DNA of 7,895 nt. It comes from Pseudomonadota bacterium (GTDB lineage Bacteria > Desulfobacterota > Desulfovibrionia > Desulfovibrionales > Desulfovibrionaceae). The notes beneath the pieces are model-generated. The model did not search any database, had not been told where the DNA came from, and saw nothing but the letters and a program-made list of their open reading frames with translations. Of the stretch, positions 1-5,799 are shown one piece after another (the stretch's first letter is position 1; every line of letters starts with the position of its first letter). Location of the stretch: positions 1 to 7,895 of the forward strand of contig JAHJKV010000147.1 in assembly GCA_018822065.1 (NCBI GenBank). Direction: 5' to 3'. The position numbers and the translations under genes are program-made.

Positions 1-258
1 ATGAGCTCCTTCTCCTCCATCACTGAAGGAGGAGCCGGGGTTTCCGAGGTGGCTCCCGGACTGGCCGAGGCCCTTGGCACCACGGCTGCCGGGCTCATGG
101 TGGCCATCCCCGCCGTGCTGGCCTACAACCTCTTCCTGAAGATGCTCTCCGGCACCGAGGGCGAGCTTGCGTCTCTTTCCGGCGCGTTCATGAGTCGGCT
201 CAAGGGCGATCTGGGCGATATCGTGGCCTGTAAGCCGGAAGCAGGAAAGGACGTGTAG
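1..258 (+). CDS. exbB: ExbB/TolQ/MotA-family proton channel protein, C-terminal part (5' end outside window)
   Basis: This is the C-terminal 85 residues of an inner-membrane proton-channel subunit of the ExbB/TolQ family. With ExbD it uses the proton motive force to drive a TonB- or TolA-like partner. The frame is open to the first base. The first Met lies where ExbB proteins read G-T-V-W-G-I-M-x-S-F, so it is probably internal and more than 100 residues are missing upstream. What remains covers the end of the conserved periplasmic/TM2 loop and TM3: V-A-P-G-L-A-E-A-L-G-T-T-A-A-G-L at about residues 17-32, then A-I-P-A-V-L-A-Y-N at 35-43, followed by a short cytoplasmic tail. The Thr-Thr pair matches the conserved pore threonine region. 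The TAG stop is one base before the GTG of exbD. ExbB, TolQ and related AglR/MotA-like branches cannot be separated from this fragment. The partner genes favour an Exb-type system. Confidence 0.9.
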   Translation: MSSFSSITEGGAGVSEVAPGLAEALGTTAAGLMVAIPAVLAYNLFLKMLSGTEGELASLSGAFMSRLKGDLGDIVACKPEAGKDV

Positions 259-259
259 C

Positions 260-670
260 GTGCCCCGTCGCAGCGCCAGACGCGCTTTCCTGGGCGAGAT
301 CAACGTCACTCCCTTTGTGGATGTGATGCTGGTCCTGCTCATCATATTTATGGTTACGGCCACGGTGCAGCATCAGGGCGTGACCGTGGACCTGCCCCGC
401 ACGGAGATGGTCGAGACCCTGCCCGTGGGCAAGGACCACTTTGTGCTCACTGTTTTGGAAAACGGCACCATGTATCTGGATCAGACCGAAGTGCCCCCCG
501 ACAGTCTTGTGGACTACCTTGCCCAGCGGGTGATGAAACAACGCAAGAAGCTGTATTTGCGCGCGGACAAGGCCGTTTCCCATGGCACCGTGGTCAAAAT
601 CATTGGTGCGGCCCGCAAGGCCGGGGTGATGGATGTGGCCATGGTGGCCGAGTTGGAGGAGGGTCTGTGA
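260..670 (+). CDS. exbD: ExbD/TolR-family biopolymer transport protein
   Basis: This 136-aa protein is of normal ExbD/TolR length. It is a single-pass inner-membrane protein that works with ExbB in a proton-driven complex. A short basic cytoplasmic N-terminus (residues 1-9) is followed by E-I-N-V-T-P-F-V-D-V-M-L-V-L-L-I-I-F at 13-30. This is the family signature, with the essential membrane aspartate at D21. The rest (about 35-136) is the periplasmic domain, including V-D-L-P-R-T near 43-48 and L-Y-L-R-A-D-K at 98-104, which matches the conserved R-A-D segment of the family. The start is GTG at 260, one base after the exbB stop; no ATG suits the conserved N-terminus better. The TGA stop overlaps the next gene's GTG by 4 nt (GTGA), so the three genes are probably translationally coupled. 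ExbD is preferred over TolR because no tolA, tolB or pal gene is visible, but this is not decisive. Confidence 0.93.
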   Translation: MPRRSARRAFLGEINVTPFVDVMLVLLIIFMVTATVQHQGVTVDLPRTEMVETLPVGKDHFVLTVLENGTMYLDQTEVPPDSLVDYLAQRVMKQRKKLYLRADKAVSHGTVVKIIGAARKAGVMDVAMVAELEEGL

Positions 671-1386
671 GCCGAGTTCCAGGACGGACTGGGCGGCGAG
701 CCCTCTCCTGGAGTTGGACGCTCTCCCTGGCGCTCCACCTGCTGGTCCCTGCCTTTGTCTGGCTGCTGACCTCGGGTGCGCTCTCCGCCATGCTGCCCGG
801 TGGCGAACTGGATATGGAAAATCTCGATCTTTCGAACCTCGCCCCGCCGGAATATCTGGCCGAACCCGAAGCTGTGCAGATCAGCGACCGTTCCGTTCTG
901 CTGGACCATGGCGGCAGGGACGAGATCGAGCGGGAGCTGTTCAAGGCCTTTGCTGAAGCCGGAGGGCGGGTGGGCAACCATGCCGAAGGGACCACGGGTC
1001 CCAAAGTTCGTTTCGGCCATGCGGTGATTGCCAGATATTATTCGTACTACCGCTCCGGATTTATCGGTCATTACCAGACAAATGAGGGTCTGGATGTCTT
1101 CATCCTGGACGGTCGCAATGATCCCCGTTTCGGCAAGATGCTGATGCATGTCCCTTCCAAGAACTTCCTGCGGGGACTGACCCAGCGCGGCAGTCGCTAC
1201 ATCTATTCCTACTCCAAGGAAATGTTGGATGAAGACCCGGTGGAAGGAACCGTCATGTTCATGGGGGACGGGGACCAGATATATCGTTTGATGTGGATGC
1301 CCGCCGAGGGCAAGGCCCTCTACCCAACACGCCTGCTCTACTTCCCCGAGGAGTGGGACGGGGCGGAAAGCCAGCAGAAGCCCTGA
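667..1386 (+). CDS. Membrane-anchored TonB-position protein of unknown function, third gene of an exbB-exbD unit
   Basis: I do not recognise this 239-aa protein as a named family. It starts at GTG 667, overlapping the exbD stop by 4 nt. An arginine-rich cytoplasmic N-terminus (1-11) precedes one hydrophobic segment at about 17-38. That segment contains S20-L-A-L-H24, the Ser-x3-His pattern of TonB transmembrane helices that contacts ExbB/ExbD. Unlike TonB there is no Pro/Lys-rich linker: residues 45-112 are acidic to mixed, and no recognisable TonB C-terminal fold follows. The C-terminal domain (about 113-232) is aromatic-rich, with Y-Y-S-Y-Y at 124-128, R-Y-I-Y-S-Y at 177-182, M-F-M-G-D-G-D at 197-203 and R-L-M-W-M-P at 207-212. 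The inferred topology is inner-membrane anchor with a periplasmic C-terminus. Gene position and the helix motif suggest an energised transducer that replaces TonB/TolA. A role as an unrelated accessory protein cannot be excluded. Confidence 0.8.
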   Translation: MSRVPGRTGRRALSWSWTLSLALHLLVPAFVWLLTSGALSAMLPGGELDMENLDLSNLAPPEYLAEPEAVQISDRSVLLDHGGRDEIERELFKAFAEAGGRVGNHAEGTTGPKVRFGHAVIARYYSYYRSGFIGHYQTNEGLDVFILDGRNDPRFGKMLMHVPSKNFLRGLTQRGSRYIYSYSKEMLDEDPVEGTVMFMGDGDQIYRLMWMPAEGKALYPTRLLYFPEEWDGAESQQKP

Positions 1387-1427
1387 GCGACAACCCGCTC
1401 TGAACGGGCTGCGTCAAGCGCACCATC

Positions 1428-1462
1428 AAGGCCGTCAGGTACGAAACGTATCCGACGGCCTT
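1428..1462. terminator. Hairpin between convergent genes, candidate bidirectional terminator
   Basis: AAGGCCGTC (1428-1436) pairs perfectly with GACGGCCTT (1454-1462). The inner part can extend as GG plus TACG against CGTA plus CC around an AAA loop, with single-base bulges at A1437 and T1451. It is the strongest dyad in the 103-nt gap between the stop of the TonB-position gene (1386) and the stop of the M99 peptidase gene (1490, - strand). There is no run of T on either side, so this is not a textbook intrinsic terminator. Its place between two converging transcripts is what supports the call. Confidence 0.5.
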
Positions 1463-1489
1463 GTGCGATCGTGTGGTTTGGGGCGGTTG

Positions 1490-3268
1490 CTACTGTCCGG
1501 AATACTTGGCAATGGAGCTGGAGTGGAAGACCATGGTCCCCAGCGGGGCGAAGGTCGTGGCCTGGCGCAGGTCCATGGTCAAAGATTCGTCATGGGGCAC
1601 ATGGAAGCTGCCGCCGGGGGAGATGGGCAGCCCTTTGGCCATGGCCGTGAGTTTTGCCGGTGAACCGTTGGACCAGGTGTCTTCCAGCACGTAGTCGCCG
1701 CTTGGGAGATGGTAGTCGTTGCCAGGTGCCCAGGGCACGACCAGGGGTTGCCCGTGCGAGTCAACCAAGCGCAAGGCATGCACCTTGCGCGGGGCAATAT
1801 CAACGTAAAAACTGGCTTTTGGGGTGCCGACGGTCTCACGCACCACCTGGAAGCGGACAATAGTCTTGTCCGTGGTGTTCACCTGATATTTGGAAATGAA
1901 GTTTCCGGGGTCGAGGATGATCTCCCAGCCGATGTCCTGTCCATCGTTCGACTGGGGCTTGGCGACGTATCCCTTGAGGTTCAGAATTTCTGCAAATGAG
2001 CTGCCCCACACGCCCTCAATGATGAGTTGGTCGCCTTCCACCACAGGGAGAATCTGTCCGTCCTGCACGAACAAGGGCTGGCCATTGAGCCAACAGACAA
2101 AGGCCAGGGCGTCGTCGGCCAGGTTGCCGGGCTTGACACCATGGAAGCGGACACTGGTCTTGAGCACCTGCTTGCCATCGCTGAACAGTTCGAGATTGCT
2201 GAATTTATCCAGGGCCATGCGCGGGGCCGAAAGCAGATTCACTCCGGGCCTGTCCGAGGCGAACAGGGCCAGGGAGGGATCGAGTTCATGGGTGGAATCC
2301 GCTTCAGGTTCAGCAGAGAGGGGGGATCCGGGCACCAGATCAAGCACCTGTCCGGCCTTGAGAGGGCGGCCATTGATGCGCACGTTGATACCCTGGGCGG
2401 AATAGGAATCCACGATGGCCTTGGTCACGGGCGGTGTTGTGGCGATCACACCGTAGTGCTTGAGCAGCACCACGGTTGCCGCGACCTGATTTCGAACCTT
2501 CCAGTCCAGTTGTGCGATATCCTTGGAGAGTTCGATGGCCACTGCCGGAATGCCATGCTCGGTGAGCGCATAGCAGGTCAGCGACTTGCGCATTTCCTTG
2601 TAATTGGAGTTTTCATCAAAGGTCTGGGTATTGAAAAGCTGGAAACGGTATTTTTCCGGTTCGATGCCTGGATTGAGTTCGGCCAGGGCGCTATTCACGG
2701 TATCGGCCAGGGAGAAGTCGCCATAATTCAGGGTGTCCACGATGATGGATTGGCCGAAGCGCTTGGGGTTGTGCATCTGGTCCACATAGGTGGGATTATA
2801 GAACCCGGAGCCTTCGTGGAGGTGGATGAGCGCGTCGGACTGGTCGAGCAGGAATCGCACCACCCGGGCCAGCCGGTCCTCATAGAAGCGGTTGTAGTCC
2901 TGGTCGAAGCGGCGGTTCATGTCCACGTTCACTTGCCGCTTGCGCAGGTTTATGGAGGGGACGTTGGCCCGGGGGACGATGATCAGGTTACCTTTGAGCA
3001 CCTGGGCCTGAGTCAGCAGTTGGGCCGAGATGAATCCCGATGGCTCGTCGCCCTGGATGCCGCCTTGGACCATGACCGTCGGGCCGTCTTCCTCTCCCTT
3101 GAGAAAGGTAACGGAGAGCGGATACTGCGTGCCCAGGAAAAAGGTGTAGTCGTATTTTTGTGTCGCGGCTTCACCCGGCACGACACAGAGGAGCAGCGCG
3201 CAGAGGGCGATAAATGAGAGCAGGATTCTCGGGCTAGGAGAGGATGTGGTAGAGTGGATATGTCTCAC
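1490..3268 (-). CDS. Secreted M99/M14-type zinc carboxypeptidase, Csd4/Pgp1-like (peptidoglycan D,L-carboxypeptidase, cell shape)
   Basis: This is a 592-aa secreted metallocarboxypeptidase. Csd4 (Helicobacter) and Pgp1 (Campylobacter) remove the third residue of peptidoglycan tripeptide stems and are needed for helical shape. A signal peptide spans about 1-35: basic start, hydrophobic I-L-L-S-F-I-A-L-C-A-L-L-L at 15-27, cleavage near G-E-A-A. The catalytic domain is at about 40-275. Q72-G-D-E75 replaces the usual His-x-x-Glu, and the third ligand is probably H151 in I-H-L-H-E-G. N118-R119 is the M14-type substrate pair, and E246 in A-I-E-L is the likely general base. Gln-Glu-His is the hallmark reported for Csd4. 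Beta-rich accessory regions fill 285-592, making it longer than Csd4 (roughly 440 aa). The start is GTG at 3268. It overlaps the upstream gene by 35 nt with only a weak upstream Shine-Dalgarno, but no better in-frame start keeps the signal peptide. It is the last gene of the - strand run. Family assignment is firm; the exact substrate is inferred. Confidence 0.85.
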   Translation of the reverse strand: MRHIHSTTSSPSPRILLSFIALCALLLCVVPGEAATQKYDYTFFLGTQYPLSVTFLKGEEDGPTVMVQGGIQGDEPSGFISAQLLTQAQVLKGNLIIVPRANVPSINLRKRQVNVDMNRRFDQDYNRFYEDRLARVVRFLLDQSDALIHLHEGSGFYNPTYVDQMHNPKRFGQSIIVDTLNYGDFSLADTVNSALAELNPGIEPEKYRFQLFNTQTFDENSNYKEMRKSLTCYALTEHGIPAVAIELSKDIAQLDWKVRNQVAATVVLLKHYGVIATTPPVTKAIVDSYSAQGINVRINGRPLKAGQVLDLVPGSPLSAEPEADSTHELDPSLALFASDRPGVNLLSAPRMALDKFSNLELFSDGKQVLKTSVRFHGVKPGNLADDALAFVCWLNGQPLFVQDGQILPVVEGDQLIIEGVWGSSFAEILNLKGYVAKPQSNDGQDIGWEIILDPGNFISKYQVNTTDKTIVRFQVVRETVGTPKASFYVDIAPRKVHALRLVDSHGQPLVVPWAPGNDYHLPSGDYVLEDTWSNGSPAKLTAMAKGLPISPGGSFHVPHDESLTMDLRQATTFAPLGTMVFHSSSIAKYSGQ

Positions 3269-3935
3269 TGAAGATGACCGTCCCGTCAGAACTTTTGATG
3301 GAAATCCTCAGACCGAACACGGTCTCTTTATTGACGCCTGGGGGCAGGGACACTGTAGTACGGGCGAACTTACGCCGTTGTATCTGGAAGCTCAAATCGG
3401 CTTCCGGGGCTTTGAGTTCGTGCATGACCCCGTCGGTGGTGATCAGGGCCAGGTCGGCCGAGCCAACAAGAAGGGTGTCAACTTTGGGATTTTCCAGTTT
3501 GAAATGCACGATGAGCGATGAATCCTTGAAGGAGGCCTTTACCTCATCCACGGAGACGAGGCCATGGTCCATGGGGGTGAAGATGGCAGCGAGGTCGAGA
3601 GCCTGCAGTTCTTGTTCCTGGCTGTCCGTCGGGGCGGAAGCGAGCAGAGACTGCAGTTCGCTCTTGTCGTAGGCTTCGAGGATCTTTTCCATGTTTCCAA
3701 GAGTGGAGAGGCGCAGTTCCGCTTCTTCAAGCCGTTTGGAGAGTTCTTTTTTCTCAGAGGTCAGGGTGAAATTTTCGTTCAGGGAAGTGATGCCGAGATA
3801 GAGGGAGCCGACAGCGAGGATTACGAGCACGGTCTGGGCGATAAAGTATCCACGCAGCCAAAAGGGACTGATACGGAAGCGTTTCACGTCCGTATCGTCT
3901 CTCATGAAGAGGATGGAATACTTCGAATCCCTCAT
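3234..3935 (-). CDS. Inner-membrane coiled-coil protein of unknown function within the cell-wall gene cluster
   Basis: This 233-aa protein lies between two peptidoglycan carboxypeptidase genes. I do not recognise its family. The N-terminus is cytoplasmic and basic, with R19-F-R-I-S-P-F-W. A single transmembrane helix follows at about 29-50, then a charged heptad-like coiled coil at about 55-98 (E-K-K-E-L-S-K-R-L-E-E-A-E-L-R-L) and a linker at 99-120. The C-terminal domain at about 125-233 looks beta-rich and presumably periplasmic. This N-terminal layout resembles membrane-anchored M23 endopeptidases such as Csd1-3, but the HxxxD and HxH zinc motifs of M23 are absent. I chose ATG 3935 because it overlaps the upstream stop as ATGA and has GGAG at 3942-3945, 6 nt away; an in-frame TTG at 3968 would add 11 residues. 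The likely role, by context only, is a scaffold or regulator for the two enzymes. Confidence 0.85.
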   Translation of the reverse strand: MRDSKYSILFMRDDTDVKRFRISPFWLRGYFIAQTVLVILAVGSLYLGITSLNENFTLTSEKKELSKRLEEAELRLSTLGNMEKILEAYDKSELQSLLASAPTDSQEQELQALDLAAIFTPMDHGLVSVDEVKASFKDSSLIVHFKLENPKVDTLLVGSADLALITTDGVMHELKAPEADLSFQIQRRKFARTTVSLPPGVNKETVFGLRISIKSSDGTVIFSETYPLYHILS

Positions 3936-5206
3936 GACTTGCTCCAGGTTTCGCTGAGGATGGCCCAACTGTCGCCAGCAGGGGTCAGGATCAGGGTCTT
4001 GAACCCGGTGTCCTTGTAGCCAGTCTCATCTTCATACGTCTGCACGAAGGTTGTAGCAAGCCCTTGAGGGTGCTTTTTTACTTTCATAGTGCCGAGTTCG
4101 AGTTTGGCCGGAGCCTTGCGGGCCCAAAGATCCCGCTTGAAGGCGGCGATATCTTCGATGCCGCGCCTGCTGCCCTGGTCGGCCTGGGGCGCATAGTGGG
4201 CCACGTAGCGCGAAATGTCCGCCTCGGTCCAGGCCTCGGTCCAGGAGGCAAGAAATTCTTCCACTTCCTTGGTCTTGGCGGCCATGTATTTCTCGGAAAG
4301 ATCCTCAGAAGGCGCGATGTATTCCCGCCCAACGATCCGCCACTGGCCGTCCTCGTCTTTTTGCCAGTAGAAGCGCTTGCCCACCTGGGTGGTCAAGGCC
4401 GGAGTGCGGTAGTACTGGTCGAACCAGGTGACCCAGTAGTCGGGGCCCTGGACAGCGTGGATATTTTCCACCATCACCTGAATCCAGGGTTGGCTGGAAA
4501 AAATATCGCGTTTATGGTTTTTAAATCCGTCAAAGGACTGGCCTTCGCCTCGGCTGAGCTTCTGTGCGTCGTAGTGTGCAAAAAAAGATTCGGACTTGAG
4601 CTGCCAGTCCTTGGCCCAGCTTTTGAGTTCACCAGCCAGGGAGCGGGCGTCGGAATCGCCGCTGCCAGGCTCTTCGGTCCAGGAGACAGATTCGGCGATG
4701 ACCACCGGGGTGTTGGACTTGAGATCGCTGTCGAGGCTGGCGATGTCCGGTACCTTGAGGGCGACGCAGCCCTTGGTGTCCAAGGGGACGAGCTGCTTGC
4801 CCCGGCCATGCAGCCAAATGCCGGAACCGGTCTTGCCCTTCAGTCGGTCGATGGGGTTGGGATAGTTAAGGGTGTAGGCCACATCCCCGAAGAGGTCCCA
4901 GTCCAGACTGCGGTTTACCTTGTAGCCGATGAAGTAGATGCCCTCTGGGGTACGCAGGTCGCCTTGGGCCTGCTTGTCGCCTGGGGTCTGACCCGTGGTG
5001 CAGGGGAAGGTGCGCTCCGCCTGGAGCGGGCTATGGCGGCGCAGCATGAAAAAGGTCTGGGCGGTCTTGTCGATGGCCAGGACTGTTTCCGGGCCGTACT
5101 CATGGGAGGTGAGCACATGTCGCCATCCCTCAGCCGGAGCGGGCGGGACAGCGATTGCCAAGGACATGGCCATGATGACCGATAGTATGGATGCGACTTT
5201 GATCAT
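3932..5206 (-). CDS. Secreted YkuD-fold L,D-carboxypeptidase/transpeptidase with tandem NTF2-like domains, Csd6/Pgp2-like
   Basis: This is a 424-aa periplasmic peptidoglycan enzyme. Csd6 and Pgp2 have an L,D-transpeptidase fold plus an NTF2-like domain, and trim tetrapeptide stems to tripeptides, which are then substrates for Csd4/Pgp1. A signal peptide covers about 1-25 (hydrophobic 5-20, then P-A-P-A). The YkuD domain is at about 38-172, with substrate-loop residues G-D-L-R-T-P-E-G at 82-89, H133-G134 in G-I-W-L-H-G, and catalytic C147 in T-K-G-C-V-A-L. The Arg that often follows the Cys by two residues in L,D-transpeptidases is Ala here. Two NTF2-like domains follow, at about 190-300 and 315-424, and align with each other at an offset of about 125 residues. 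ATG 5206 has AGGAG about 10 nt upstream. It lies 29 nt after pyrE and its TGA overlaps the next ATG. Crosslinking (LDT) activity is possible, but context favours carboxypeptidase. Confidence 0.87.
   Translation of the reverse strand: MIKVASILSVIMAMSLAIAVPPAPAEGWRHVLTSHEYGPETVLAIDKTAQTFFMLRRHSPLQAERTFPCTTGQTPGDKQAQGDLRTPEGIYFIGYKVNRSLDWDLFGDVAYTLNYPNPIDRLKGKTGSGIWLHGRGKQLVPLDTKGCVALKVPDIASLDSDLKSNTPVVIAESVSWTEEPGSGDSDARSLAGELKSWAKDWQLKSESFFAHYDAQKLSRGEGQSFDGFKNHKRDIFSSQPWIQVMVENIHAVQGPDYWVTWFDQYYRTPALTTQVGKRFYWQKDEDGQWRIVGREYIAPSEDLSEKYMAAKTKEVEEFLASWTEAWTEADISRYVAHYAPQADQGSRRGIEDIAAFKRDLWARKAPAKLELGTMKVKKHPQGLATTFVQTYEDETGYKDTGFKTLILTPAGDSWAILSETWSKS
3942..3945 (-). promoter_or_regulatory. 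Ribosome-binding site that decides the start of the coiled-coil membrane protein
   Basis: GGAG on the - strand sits 6 nt before ATG 3935. Together with the ATGA overlap with the preceding stop, it favours this start over the upstream in-frame TTG at 3968. Confidence 0.7.
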
Positions 5207-5235
5207 ACTCCCCTTTCTCCTGAAACAGACCTTCG

Positions 5236-5796
5236 CTAGCCCCTGGCAGCTTCAAGCAGAGCTTTTCTGGTAAAGATGGACTGAAGCTCCAGGCCCGCCT
5301 CGGCCAGGGTTTCACATCCGCCTTCCTCACGGTCGAGCACGGTGAGAACCGCAGCTATCTTGAACCCTGCCTCTCGAACTCTTTGGGCCGCCGTCACCAG
5401 CGTTCCTCCAGTGGTCACCACATCTTCCAGAAGCGCAACAGTGGCCCCGGGGGCAAAATTCTTTATACCTTCAAGATATTGGTTCGTTCCATGCCCCTTG
5501 GATTTCTTTCTTATGATAAACGCGGGAAGAGGGCAATCCTCCAGGTAGGAAACAATCGAAACGGCGGAGACCAGCGGGTCGGCCCCGAGGGTCATGCCGC
5601 CCACACCAGCCACGCCGAGTCCTTGGAGCATGTCCAGGAAAAGCTTGCCGATGAGGTAGCCGCCTTCGGGATGTAGGGCGGTCTGCTTGCAGTCGAAGTA
5701 GTAGTCGCTCTTTTTCCCCGAGGTGAGGGTTACCTCGCCTTCGATGTAGGAGAGTTCCATCAACAGCTTCGCCAGGCGAATCTTCTGCTCGCTCAT
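5236..5796 (-). CDS. pyrE: Orotate phosphoribosyltransferase
   Basis: PyrE joins orotate to PRPP to give orotidine 5'-monophosphate, the fifth step of de novo pyrimidine synthesis, in the cytoplasm. At 186 aa it is slightly shorter than the E. coli enzyme and fits the compact bacterial type. The PRPP-binding loop V-A-L-L-E-D-V-V-T-T-G-G-T is at 120-132. The catalytic-loop residues R96-K97-K98-x-K100-G-H-G are at 96-103. The N-terminal F-x-L-x-S-G-K-type segment appears as V-T-L-T-S-G-K-K-S-D-Y-Y at 22-33. ATG 5796 is preceded by AAAGGA, and the start lies only 3 nt after the purB stop (5800), so the two genes are almost certainly cotranscribed and coupled. The product is complete, with no damaged motif. 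I see no pyrimidine attenuator in the 3-nt gap, so any regulation must be upstream of purB. Confidence 0.95.
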   Translation of the reverse strand: MSEQKIRLAKLLMELSYIEGEVTLTSGKKSDYYFDCKQTALHPEGGYLIGKLFLDMLQGLGVAGVGGMTLGADPLVSAVSIVSYLEDCPLPAFIIRKKSKGHGTNQYLEGIKNFAPGATVALLEDVVTTGGTLVTAAQRVREAGFKIAAVLTVLDREEGGCETLAEAGLELQSIFTRKALLEAARG

Positions 5797-5799
5797 GAA

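Noticed and set aside
1..3. ATG at the first base as the true start of exbB
   Set aside because: The residues after it match the segment following G-T-V-W-G-I-M inside ExbB proteins, and two transmembrane helices would be missing. The gene continues to the left of the window.
514..1149. Open frame (211 codons) on the - strand across exbD and the following gene
   Set aside because: It crosses two coupled + strand genes, and exbD has a definite family signature. No motif supports the antisense product.
1394..1408. Short CCCG...CGGG dyad just after the TonB-position gene
   Set aside because: Only 4 bp pair across a 7-nt loop and no T tract follows. The hairpin at 1428-1462 is a much better candidate terminator.
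2027..3217. Long open frame (396 codons) on the + strand opposite the Csd4-like gene
   Set aside because: It is antisense to a gene with a clear signal peptide and active-site residues. Its translation is rich in His, Gly and Gln with no recognisable motif, typical of a high-GC shadow frame.
3936..3968. TTG start 11 codons upstream for the coiled-coil membrane protein
   Set aside because: ATG 3935 has GGAG at 6 nt and an ATGA overlap with the preceding stop. The TTG would sit deep in the upstream gene.
4064..5185. Long open frame (373 codons) on the + strand opposite the YkuD gene
   Set aside because: It mirrors the codon positions of a well-supported enzyme gene, shows no family motif, and has no separate promoter or ribosome-binding site that I can see.
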